A stretch of DNA of 64,000 nucleotides from Buxus sempervirens (lineage: Eukaryota > Streptophyta > Magnoliopsida > Buxales > Buxaceae). Location of the stretch: assembly GCA_947561395.2 (NCBI GenBank), contig OX387182.1, positions 43,331,949 to 43,395,948 of the forward strand, read 5' to 3'. Below, in pieces: positions 48,601 through 58,709 of the stretch. A model generated the notes under the pieces. That model worked only from the letters and a program-made list of their open reading frames with translations, was not told the DNA's origin and searched no databases. The translations under genes and the position numbers were made by a program. Each line of letters starts with the position of its first letter. Positions within the stretch are counted from its first letter, which is position 1.

Positions 48601-51600
48601 TGTAAGATCCGGAAATTTTTAGAAATTTTAATTAAGATTTAAAATTATTGAATAAGAACAAATAGAAAAAAAAAATTTCAATTCAAGCATTTGGTTTGAA
48701 AGGGTTTGGGTAGTTTAGTGGGTTAAGGAGGATTGGTTCAATTTAAGTGAACCGGGTTCAAGTGGTTCATGGTTCAATGGTTTAAAAAAAAAAAAAAAAA
48801 AAAAACAAAAGCAAATGACGATTTGAACATTTTGGGGGTTTTGGTTTGGGGTTGTCAAGGGTTGCGACAAAGGAGAAATCGCCGAGAGAAGAAGGAGACG
48901 AGAACGGAGGAAGAAGAAGGGGGAAAGGAGAAGAAAAGAAGAAGAGGGAAAGAAGAAGAGGGAAGGGGCGTCCTTGGTTATTGCTATTGGGGTTTAACAA
49001 GAAAAAAGAAGAAGAAGGGGCGTTTGTGAGGGTTAGTCGCAGAAGATAAAGAAGAGGAGAAGAAGGGGTGTTCGTTTGGGGGTATAGCCGTAGAAGAAGA
49101 GGAGAAGAGAAAAGGGAAGAAGAAAAGAAAAAGGGAAGAAGAGAAGAGCATTGGGCGACTGGTTCTGTCTGGGCGTGGGATCTGCGAAATCTGTGTAAGT
49201 AGCATGTTTTATCGATCGTTGTTTTTTTCTTTATGTCAGTATGTTTAATCGATTGCTGTTGGTCGATTTATGTTGGTGGATTTCAAAATTTGTTTGATTG
49301 TTATTGGTCGATTGCTGTTGGTCAACTTTGCATGGGTTTGATCGAGTACTATTGGAGTTTTCAATGGATTTCTGTTGTAGTTGAGTTTTGTTAATTTCTA
49401 TTCTGGTTCTATTCGTTATTCCTCTGTTGCAAATTGAAAAGTTCTCCAATCCGAGGTTATTTTATTCCGAAGAAAAATCTGATTTCTATCTGTTATTTTA
49501 CACCGAAATAGAAAATTGGCAGCAACCCCAAGAAACACCACCAGTAGATTTTGATTATTAGGTTCAGATTGAAATTTAGGTTCAGATGTTATTTTTCAGA
49601 CTGTGGTTTGTTTTGTTGGAGATCTCTATTGAGTTCGAGGATATATTAGATGGACAATAGTAATTTGGATGACTTACTTGATATGAGAATTGTTGGTTCC
49701 ATTGGTTGAATGGGCCTTATCCTGCTTAACTGTTAGTTGCTGTTAATGACATTTAGCTGCTTTGAACCTACCAATGATTATGTAGCGATAATTTTAAGAA
49801 ACGGATTTAAATCTACTAATGATCAGGTTGTGGCAAATTACAAGGGAAAGGACCCATTCCTTGTTCAAGATTTTAGCTTATACTTTGGGGCCTAGCAAAA
49901 TTTAGGTAGATTTCTTGCTTTAAGGATTTTAAAAGGGCGATTCAAAAAGGGATTTGAAAGAATTTTGAGGCATGAAAGAGGTAAATAAGTGTTAGGAAAC
50001 TGCTAGGTTTGCATAGAAACAAATTTACAGTTCAAAAGTAGAAACCATTCTGTTATTCGGTCTTAAACCTGTGTAAAATTTCTGTGGCTTGCGAAGGCTA
50101 GTAATCTTCGCGTAAAAATTCATATTAGCAGTCTAAAATTTAGTTTAGGAGGTTGTTAGTTGAAAATGAGTGATAGTAGGTGATTTGGACCTCAAATTTG
50201 GAAATTAAAAATCACCGAAGTGAAGCCGTCAGCGAGTTGGGCTTTCGCGGCTGTTTAAAACCACCTGTAGTAAAACAGCTATAACTTTCTGTAGGAAACT
50301 CCGAATTACGAACCGTTTATTGTGTTGGGAAATAGACTCGTAGATCTTTCCAACGATGTATAGCACGCATACCAGTTCCTCATAGATCAGATCAGATTTA
50401 GAATTCAATTAACTAGTTAGAATCAGATTTTTAGAGTAAATACTGATTTCAAAATAACTATCCAGCTATTCGTGAACGGGTTGATTTGGTAAAACGATTT
50501 GCAATTTATGATTTGGGATCAAGGCTGAGGCTTTGTGTTAGTTGAAAAAGGCAAGGAGCCTAAGGATTGAATGGTCAGTGAACAGCGAGGTTCACTTGGA
50601 TTAAGTTTAATTGGGCAGTTGTTTTTGTACAGGTCTTGTTTAGTAAATTAATTGAATGATTAATTCTTATACGAGTCTAGGCCGCATATAGAGTCGTGGA
50701 TCCACAGTCCGTTTAGATCATGCGTTGGTGTTGGCTTGTCGCGTTAATACCCCGGGCCATTTGCGTACCACCGTGTGGGATCGGTGAGGCCTTCGTGTGG
50801 GATCGATGAGCTGCAGCGTGCCAGCCCATGCGTGGGTGCTCCACTCGTACGATGACCGTGCGCGGTTTCGAAGGCGAGTAGTGAGGTGGCAAACCGGCTA
50901 AGGGTGTTTAACTCGACTTATAGACACGCTAACTCATGAATCTTGCTCACTTTATTTTCTGCAATTGTATTGTTATATGAATTGCTCTTTGACATATGTG
51001 AATTGCTCTTCACCTGATTTGCTGGAATTAATCATATAGTATGTAGCATGTTAATTTATTAATTGAACTGCATAAACTGCCTATTCTATGCATTGTGCAT
51101 TTGTGCTACTTACTGAGACATTAGTCTCACGCGAGTTTTCGTTTTTACCGGTTTTGTTTTCAGATCCCGCGGGTGAGAAGCGTAGCGGGGCTGAAGTAGA
51201 CGATTATCCTGAGTATAGGCCGGAGGACTACTTCTATCCGGGCTAGTGATAGAAAAGGGCACTTTTTGATAATTGTATATGTTTTTTTGAATTGTACATA
51301 TTGTAAACATTGTAAATAAAGAGAGAGAGAGAGTGTGTGTGGGAACTTAGTGGACTTTACTTTCATCTGTAGATGTGATGGTTTAGGTTTTTTTTAAATG
51401 GATATATATAAACTGTGTTTATCAGGTATTTATTTGTGGTTTGAGGGCCTAGCCCATACTCGTATATACAGGCGTTATATAGCAGTTTTTCCGAAAATTT
51501 TAGGATTAGATTATAATTACTTTGGTTAGTTTCTTAAGTTAGTTTTCATCACACTTTGGGCCCTAAAAATAGCCCTCGGGAGCCAGTATAAACCCGACAC

Positions 51601-51626
51601 GTGTTGACCTGGTTCCGGGGTGCTAC
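48601..51626 (+). mobile_element. LTR copy D, 3.0 kb, complete, plus strand
   Basis: Starts TGTAAGATCCGG and ends GGTTCCGGGGTGCTACA. It contains a purine-rich exon-1-like region (48880-49190), a donor CTGT|GTAAGTAG at 49194/49195, a GTGTGGGATCGGTGAGG repeat block near 50770-50815, a hairpin GAGAC-ATTA-GTCTC at 51115-51128, an acceptor TTTTGTTTTCAG|AT at 51163/51164, the micro-ORF, an AATAAA at 51315-51320 and a GA/GT microsatellite. The flanks (TAGCT, TTTCC) do not match, so no target duplication. The implied intron is about 1.97 kb. Confidence 0.75.
51163..51246 (+). other. LTR exon-2 micro-ORF (copy D)
   Basis: After TTTTGTTTTCAG the frame reads DPAGEKRSGAEV, then DDYPEYRPEDYFYPG and a TAG. 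It is followed 69 bases later by a possible AATAAA signal. If spliced from the donor at 49194 the first codon becomes TAT and the frame stays open back to 49050. A TAA at 49047-49049 separates it from an ATG at 48846 in the same frame. I do not know this peptide, but its core is shared with copies C and H. Confidence 0.65.
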
Positions 51627-51679
51627 ATTTCCACTCATTTAATGAAGGATATGATGGTAAAAAGTGAAAACCCTAATTT

Positions 51680-51840
51680 TGAGCAAAAAACATGTATTCG
51701 ACATATCAGGTCGGATATACAAGCATCTATGTGTATCCGACATCATATGTCGGATACATTAAAGCTTGCTTGTATCTGACAACTTATGTCGGATACAAAA
51801 AGATATGCTTGTATCCGACCTGAGTTGTCGGATACAAGGA
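51680..51840. repeat. Array of TATCCGAC / GTCGGATA palindromes
   Basis: Four imperfect inverted repeats follow each other: ATTCGAC...GTCGGATA, GTATCCGACATCATATGTCG, GTATCTGACAACTTATGTCG and GTATCCGACCTGAGTTGTCG. Each is followed by GATAC and separated by AAGC-rich spacers of 15-25 bases. They lie just outside the end of LTR copy D. The design (short palindromes in a row) resembles the CCGAAAT array at 19746-19970 with a different core word. Confidence 0.75.
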
Positions 51841-51909
51841 AAAAGCTTGTTTTCTTAAATTTTGTGTTGGTTTCAAAAGAGATAATGTCTTTTGCCAATT
51901 ATTCATTTT

Positions 51910-52773
51910 TCTGTGCAATTTGGGGTGTCTACAGGCGCCTAGGTGCTCTAGCTGGGCGCTAACCCAATACAATGGGCGCCTACTTGATCCCCTGAGCGCC
52001 CATGTTAAAATCTACATAATTTTAAACGAACGAACGTTCCGAAATTCCATTTTCTTTCAAATCCAACTGCCAAACTCATTTTTCTTCACATCAAACACAC
52101 AAATAACATCCTAAACACTCTAAGATCAAAATCAAACAAGTTTTAAACTCTAAAACCTTCACAATCCAAATCAAACAACAGAAATTACAAAAATCGCAGT
52201 AAATCCCAATAACATGTATATCTCGTTTAAACTTCGATTTCTTCGCTTAGAAATAGTTGGAAAGGTGCTACTTACTTGTCAACGCGCTAACCCAAGCTCG
52301 AATCCCCCTTTCTTCTCCTTCTTCCCCCTGCGCTCGCTCCACCCTTGACGAACAGAAGAGAACCCTCAGGTTCTCTCTTCAAATAACCTATATATATATA
52401 TTTAAGTTTTAATTAGACCACTTAAACCGATTTAATTAAACCAATAAATCAAACCAAACTCAAATCAATTAATCTATTAACCCATTAAACCACTAAATCA
52501 ATTATTCAACTAAACCATTCAACCACTAAGCCCATTAAACAAGCCGAACCCAAATAAAATAATTCCTTTTCTCAAGTAAAATAATCCAACAAAACTGAGC
52601 TCAAATCACTTAACCCAGTTTTACTTGAAATGACCCGATCCAATCGAACCAAACCATTCATTTCTTTTAAAAATTTGATTTATTTAACCTCATCAAATCC
52701 TTTAACCTCTATTTAAATCCATCAATCTCTATTTATTCTTAATTAAAATTTTTTGAAATTCCAGGGTCATACA
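51910..52773 (-). mobile_element. LTR copy E (minus strand), 5' part only
   Basis: The minus strand starts TGTATGACCCTGG at 52773, followed by AAAAAATTTTAATTAAGA as in copy D. A TATA-rich stretch (CTATATATATATAGG) near 52390 precedes an exon-like segment and a donor GACAA|GTAAGTAGCACC at 52275/52274. The 3' part with the acceptor and micro-ORF is missing. A GGGCGCC-rich patch (51930-52000) marks its left part. It lies inverted to copy D. Confidence 0.6.
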
Positions 52774-53045
52774 ATATGTCTGTATATATTGGGAGAGAAC
52801 TTGTGAGCATTTAGTTGCCTTAGTTGTATTTTGTATACACAAAGTTCATACTTCGGAGATTATTATACGGGTGCCATTTTGTTAGATGGAACATTTTATT
52901 CTATGCTTCTTATTGTTTATGTACTCTGATGATTACATTGTAATTGCTCAGATTGATTGTATCAATTAGGTTCTTTTGGGCCCATAAGTAGGGCTCGGGG
53001 ACGGGTTGGTGCCATGATAGGGCAGACCCAGTTCCGGGGCACTAC
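52774..53045 (+). mobile_element. LTR 3'-end fragment F (plus strand)
   Basis: Matches 53790-54046 closely (GTGAGCATTT, GATTATTATA, CATGCTTCTTAT, GATTACATTGTAATTG, CCCATAAGTAGGGCTCGGGG) and ends GTTCCGGGGCACTACA. It is the first of two tandem copies of the same LTR tail. Confidence 0.72.
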
Positions 53046-54046
53046 AATTAGTGTTGGCTTGTTAGCTTAATGACCTTGTCCATAACTGCATTCCACTGAT
53101 GTGGAATCTAGTGAGACCCTCCATACAGACATGGAATCCAGTATGGAGGTGCTACGGCAACCAACCGCCATGGGGAATCGGTGGGATGTTCTTGTGATTC
53201 ACTTTATGATTTGAGGCTTGGATTAGACCATTATTTTGGATTGTCACTTGCTAGCCCATGTGTGGGTGCTCCGCATGCTGAGATGTCCCTAGCTAGGTTT
53301 CTCTCTGTAAGTCGTGTGTAGGTGACACATGGACAGATGTTGTTAATCTAATTTACAGACATGCTAAGCCACAAGTCCTACCAAGACATGCTTGTAGTAT
53401 ATGATTGTACTTATTAAATTGATTTCATTTGCTATCTGATTGAGATGCTTTAATTTGGACTTGGTACTTTATATTTGAGAATGTTAGCTTGATGCCATAA
53501 AATTGCATTAACTATTTCTATTCATTCATATTTGTTGCTTATTGGGACTTTAGTCTCATGCGTGTTTTGTTTTACTGACTTTGCTTTCAGATCCTCCAGG
53601 TGGGTTATGTACTAGGGCAAAGATTGAGGGAGAGCTTGATTATAGGTCTAAGGCTACTACCTCCCATTGTAGGGTCCTCCTCATGATACTTATAGTTTTG
53701 TTTTGGGAATTGTAAATGGAAATGTAGTGATTCATTTTGGACTTATACACCTAAGAGTTACTTTTTGGATAATGAGTTTTGTATATGATTGTACATATGA
53801 GAGAGTGATTGTGAGCATTTGGTTACTCTTTTTTGTTATAAACAGGTATCACATCTTTGAGATTATTATATAGATAACTTTTGTTAGATGGAAATTTTAT
53901 TCCATGCTTCTTATGCTTATATGCACTCTGATGATTACATTGTAATTGCCCTTGATTGTATCAATTAGGTTTTTTGGGCCCATAAGTAGGGCTCGGGGAT
54001 GGATTGGTGCCCCGTATGGGAAGATCTAGTTCCGGGGCGCTGCAAC
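53046..54046 (+). mobile_element. LTR 3' part G (plus strand)
   Basis: Starts within the LTR (GTGTTGGCTTGTTAGC, like 50727 in copy D) and runs through a GGAATC repeat block, a hairpin GGGAC-TTTA-GTCTC at 53544-53557, an acceptor TTTGCTTTCAG|AT at 53590/53591, a degraded micro-ORF (DPPGG..., then LDYRSKATT) and the same tail as fragment F. The period of about 1.0 kb shows a partial tandem duplication inside the LTR, probably by unequal crossing-over. Confidence 0.7.
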
Positions 54047-54730
54047 TATGATCAAGGGATTATTGTGGATTAACTTTGATTTTATGAGCGGCAAAGTATG
54101 TAGTTATGGCTGGAAGGGGCAAATGTAATTAAGAAAAAAAATTTGTGGATGAAATTTGATGTTTTTGCTGTATTCTTGGTTAATAGGGGTATAATAATCA
54201 ATACATTTTTAATATGCACATGATATAACAATCCTAATTTTTGTTTGCAACGTTGTGTTTTTTAAGGTATTACTGATTCAGGGGAGGGTTGTAAAATTTT
54301 CTAAATATATTATAATAATGAAATATTCAAGAGAGTTTATATAACATAACGTTGACATATTCAAAGAGTTTACATAACATAACATCAGTGTTATGGATAG
54401 CAATCTAACACACTGAAGAAAGAAAATATAGTTAAGAAAAAAAAATGAAAGTTGTCAAAAAAAAAAAAATGGTTCTCTCTCGCTCTATGTCTAATGTGAT
54501 CTCTCCAACAATACCAAAGGATTTCAGCACAAGTTTGCAAATTTTTGCATGCCTCTTAAGAATCTAATTAGCCCTTTTTTTTGGTTAAAATTTTTTTTTA
54601 CACAGGTTTATTTATAATCTCATAACCTTCTAATCTTTCTTCCTCTAACACTGATTGTTGTGCACAACTAGAATGCAAGTGGAAGATGATAAATGCATTT
54701 AATAGAAGTATACAAAGTTGTTTATAGCAC

Positions 54731-54740
54731 CTATAAATAG
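54731..54740 (+). promoter_or_regulatory. Orphan TATA box
   Basis: CTATAAATAG preceded by GTTTATAGCAC and followed, about 30 bases later, by a C-rich CACTCCAATTCATCC stretch that would suit a plant transcription start. No open frame follows. It may drive a non-coding transcript or mark a small LTR. Confidence 0.45.
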
Positions 54741-54807
54741 AACACGATCACCTATTCACTCCAATTCATCCAACATACACCTTCTAGAATGAAATAAAAA
54801 AGCCTTG

Positions 54808-55032
54808 AATCCGCTTGTTACAAAGTATTCATGTCTATTACTTATGCAAGCTTCCTAATTATTACTAGGAGTTTACCCAAGTATTACACCAAATAGAAGC
54901 AATTCTCGCCATCTAGTTTTTGCACCCTGAATCCACTTGTTACAACGCATTCACATCTATTACCTCTACAAGCTTCCTAATTATTACAAGGATCCACTAG
55001 ATAGAAGCAATTCTCACCATCTAGTTGTTGCT
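54808..55032 (+). repeat. Direct tandem duplication of about 115 bp
   Basis: 54808-54920 and 54927-55030 share CTTGTTACAA, AAGCTTCCTAATTATTAC, AATAGAAGCAATTCTC or its near match and CCATCTAGTT in order. It sits directly downstream of the orphan TATA box, so both copies would be in its transcript. Confidence 0.8.
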
Positions 55033-55521
55033 TTCCGGCTAATTCTGTAACAAAATATCAAGATGAATTACGAAAAAAATGTCATCAACCACAATCGTCA
55101 AGATTATTAGCTTAAAATCAATCATTGTAATAACTCTTATGGATGGATCTCTGCATTTCAGTAATCTCTTATTAAAGATATTTGTTTTATTAATAAAAAT
55201 CTCTAATCAAAATTACAAAATAGTTGATTAGAGTTATATGGATTTAATGAATTATACATATCAAAGTTAGATATACATTAGAACTTTATTATTGCCATTT
55301 TCATCTCAAATATTTGCTCATCACATAATACTATTAATTAGACATTCCTAGGTTATTAATTATTAAAATTAAAATTAAAATTATTTGAGAAGAAATCTAC
55401 ATACCCAAGGATCTTATTAAAAATATTAAAACTATTTTAGTAGGATTTTATCAACGAAAAATGGTATTTTTTTGAAATTAGATATTCTTCAAAAGATATA
55501 GTATACTTATGAGATTAGTAA

Positions 55522-55683
55522 TCTATATCTATACTACTATTAAAAGCATGAAAAAAAACGTATTAGAGAACGAAAAAATAATTATGAAAAGAATGTTTTG
55601 TTTTTGGTTCAATTCTTCTCGTGATTGTCTATAAATACTTATTAATGGAAGAAATTAATAGTTAGCGATTTTATAAAAATTCT
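55522..55683 (+). mobile_element. Helitron 5' end (plus strand), cut by LTR copy H
   Basis: Starts A|TCTATATCTATACTACTATT then AAAAGCATG, nearly identical to the start at 58710. LTR copy H is inserted 160 bp further on, with target duplication ATTCT. No 3' hairpin and CTAG end was identified. Confidence 0.6.
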
Positions 55684-57916
55684 TGTAAGATCCCAACTCT
55701 TTGATCAATGTTTAAGTTATAATTGTAATATTATAACTAATACAGGGTTTGTGTTGTGAATGTGATCTTTCAGAGGCTTAGATTGGAATTGTGAAGCAGA
55801 GTCCTCAAATTAAGAAGGGACCTTAAGGTGAGTTTCAATTTTAATTTGGATTTTAATTAGAGTGTTGATAAACAATTGATGTTTTGTATATATATGTTGC
55901 TGAAATTTTAATGGCATGAGAGTAAATATAATGAACTAATGGAGAAGGGTAGGGAGGAAATTTGCTTTAAATATTAAGGGTAATTTGGGGAAGGAGGAAA
56001 AAGTGCTATAAACCCATCTAAAGCCAATTCGTATGTAGCATTTTTGGTTCTCTCTCTTCTCCATTTCTTCTCAAGAACAAAACCCTAACCCTAGGAATTG
56101 GCGGCGATTTGTTGTATTCATTTGAAGGATTCCATTCAATGGGAAAGCATGCTAGAAGCTTAAAGTGGAGCTAAGTTGCTGATTTCAAGCTTGGAGAGAA
56201 GAACAATTCTGGAAACTTGAAGAAAACGGTATTTTGATTTCATATTTGGGTTGCTAAGCTAAGAAGAAGGTGATTATAGCTTCAAGGTAAGCAACACCCT
56301 TCTAAGAAAACCTTGATTTAGTTTTCTTGAATTTAAAATGAATTTTCGGATTTCTGTTGCTGATATAGAATTTTGGGTGATAAAATGATCTATTTTGTAT
56401 ATAATTGTGTTCTTTTGTTAGGGATAAGTTAGGGAAACCAAACAGTATGCTTGCTAGTTGTACCATACAAATTTTGACCCCTTGAGAATGCCAATTTGCT
56501 GTAGTTTTGGAGGTTAGAATCTTAACAATTGAATTAGGTTCAGATTTGAGGATTTCGTAGTTTAAGTGCTTTGATTTATATTAGATTGCAATTAAAGATT
56601 TATTTGTGATAATTAGTGATGTTAGGAGGTGATTTGGGACCGATTTGACATCAGGATTTTGCAAGAAAAATCATGGAAGTTAGATGGTTCTCGTCCTAGT
56701 GTAGTAGGACAGCTCGTAACCACCTGTAGTAAAAATTGCTATAACTCTCTCTAGGAAATTTCAAATTTAATTCCGTTTGATGCGTTAGAAACTATACTCG
56801 TAGACCTTTCTATTGGTATATGGCTCACTAGTTGATTCTTCACCAATTGAATCAAGTTTGACACTTTGTAAGGGTCAAAAACCAGATCTGCAGTTTGACT
56901 GCACTTTTAGGAAAAAGTGTATATTAGCCCAATTTTTCATGCGATTAATTTAAGGGTTGCAAATTCATAAATTAAGATTGAAATGAGATTAGTATCATTA
57001 TATGTTGCTGTTAAATGAGTTTGCAATTTATTTTAGATCCATATGACTATAGTATGTTTGCAAATTGAGATAAATGTGATGCTATGTTTGCATAAGAAAG
57101 TATTGCCTGAATTTCTATATGAAATGAATGACTTAAGGTGAAATGTATGGAAGCATGAGGGCATAGGCCCATGATCTGAAAATGAAATGTAAACCATGGG
57201 GCAATGGCCTGGATAATTATGAAGTAGTAGCCTTACGGGCTGTGTTTGAGAAACATAGTTCTGTTGACATGGAAATGATTGTGTGAGAAACCAAATAAAA
57301 TGAAAGGCATAAAATTTTAACTTAAGATGCGGATCCGTATAACTTAAGTAGGTGTGTTTAAATATAATACTGTTGTTTCATCATGTGTGGATTTTATTGA
57401 TTTTGGCTTGAGGTCGAAGTTCTATTGATGTCGGCTGGAGGCCGATGGTTGTACTGAATTCTAGCACTAGGGGGAATCGGTGGCTGATGCCCAAGATTCA
57501 TCTAGATGCCCTATGCTAAGGGGAATCGGCGTTAGGATGCCCAATACTAAGGGGAATCAGGTTGGATGCCTAACCTATATGGGAAACCTATAGAGTTAGA
57601 TGTGGTCATGACGTTTACAATTAAACCACCTAGTTAATACTATAAATGGAATGAGATCAACATGGTTGTTGTTGCAAAGAGTTAGTATATCTTAATGCTT
57701 GTTTCCATTGATTAATGAATGCCCTTGTATGCTTGTGCTAAATGTTATGAATGATATGTAAAGATGTATATTGGCATATTGCATCGGTTTTCGATATATT
57801 GCTATGCATCATGGATTTGAAAAGATATGGCATGAACTGTGGTTTTCAAAAGCATGCATAGTGTTGCTTACTTGGACCCTTCGTCTCATCAAACGTGGTT
57901 TATCGGTTTTGTTTTA

Positions 57917-58012
57917 GATCCATCGACGTCTGGAGCTAAAGCCGATAAGGGGAAGGAGAAAGCTTTGGGATACAGAGAGGAGGACTTCTTCAAGCTTGCT
58001 AGGACTACCTAG
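57917..58012 (+). other. LTR exon-2 micro-ORF (copy H)
   Basis: After TTTTGTTTTAG the frame reads DPSTSGAKADKGKEKAL, then GYREEDFFKLARTT and a TAG. It starts with the same DP as copies D and G, and YREEDFF matches the YR-x-EDYF core of C and D. No ATG is present in the frame. When joined to exon 1 at 56286, the frame meets a TAG only a few codons upstream, so exon 1 of this copy cannot supply the start. Confidence 0.6.
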
Positions 58013-58044
58013 ATAATGTATATCTTATTTTTGATTTATGTAGA

Positions 58045-58069
58045 TAGAGAGAGAGAGAGAGAGAGAGGG
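58045..58069 (+). repeat. (GA)n microsatellite at the LTR 3' region
   Basis: About ten GA units just downstream of the micro-ORF. Copies D and G have shorter GAGAG tracts at the equivalent place, so the tract is part of the LTR layout. Confidence 0.8.
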
Positions 58070-58381
58070 ATGTGAGATGCTTAGATGACCCACTTTTGTA
58101 AAACTATGTATATAACTTTTAATGGGTTCTTTTGATACCTTTTCTTCATGGCTTATACTTTAAATGCTTCTTTTATAATTAGTGTTACTGTACACATATA
58201 GTATATGTTGCACCCACGTTTATCAGGTATTTTACACATTTGGATATCGTCCATTTTCTAGGCATTATATACGCCTTTTGTCCAAAAAAAAAATTTACTA
58301 TCATGTTTATTAGGACCTGGTTAACATCCCTCAGCTGCTCTTAGTCCAAAGGGGCGGGATGTGGCTTAATGGGGTGTTACA

Positions 58382-58635
58382 ATTCTTTTTAAGTAGATAA
58401 GTATTAGAGAAGGAAAATTATAATTTACTTTTATTTTTTTATAAAAGTTCTTGTAAGCAGATAAGTAGTTTAGAAGAAAACAATAAATATGCAAAGTTAA
58501 TTTGCTTTTATGTTTTTACTAAAAATCTTTTTAGATAGATAGATTTGTGAAATTAAAGATTATAGAGAAGGATATTTCAGGTATGTGAAAATCAAAAACA
58601 CTCATGGCAGTTCATGTTTTTAATAATAATAGCAT

Positions 58636-58640
<5 letters not shown>
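58382..58640 (-). mobile_element. Helitron-like 5' region (minus strand)
   Basis: Read on the minus strand from 58640, TAAAAACATGAACTGCC then GAGTGTTTTTGATTTTCACAT aligns with the plus-strand sequence from 58729. It also aligns with the minus-strand sequence from 10390. The extreme TC terminus is lost in the TA/CATA repeats. Confidence 0.55.
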
Positions 58641-58668
<28 letters not shown>

Positions 58669-58709
58669 TATGTATATATATATATGTATATATATATATA
58701 TTATAAAAA
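58622..58709 (+). repeat. (CATA)n and (TA)n microsatellite
   Basis: CATA units followed by TATATATG units separate two Helitron 5' ends that point away from each other. Confidence 0.85.

Larger units (their letters stand above)
54047..55521. other. AT-rich intergenic DNA with an orphan TATA box and a tandem repeat
   Basis: No supported gene. It holds the TATA-like box at 54731 and the duplicated segment at 54808-55032, both listed separately. The rest is AT-rich, with several A runs near 54440-54470. Confidence 0.5.
55679..58386 (+). mobile_element. LTR copy H: solo LTR, 2,698 bp, perfect ATTCT target duplication
   Basis: The LTR spans 55684-58381, starting TGTAAGATCCC and ending GGGGTGTTACA. 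It is flanked by ATTCT at 55679-55683 and 58382-58386. A TATA-like CTATAAACCC near 56005 is followed by a C/T-rich leader, a donor TTCAAG|GTAAGCAACACC at 56286/56287, a repeat block of GGGGAATCGG units (57465-57600), an acceptor TTTTGTTTTAG|AT at 57917/57918, the micro-ORF and a GA microsatellite. No gag or pol. It shows that this LTR family moved as a retrotransposon and was later reduced to a solo LTR. Confidence 0.9.

Noticed and set aside
48846..49049. ATG-initiated frame in LTR copy D, in the same frame as the spliced micro-ORF
   Set aside because: Its residues are nearly all Lys, Arg, Glu and Gly from a purine-rich tract, a TAA ends it before the donor, and copies C and H have no equivalent start, so it is not called as the first exon of a real gene.
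51680..51840. Palindrome array considered as a CRISPR-like array
   Set aside because: Units are few, imperfect and unevenly spaced, and the genome is a plant; short hairpins in or beside LTRs explain it better.
48601..52773. Copies D and E as the two LTRs of one full element
   Set aside because: They are in opposite orientation, E is truncated, and no gag or pol sequence lies between them.
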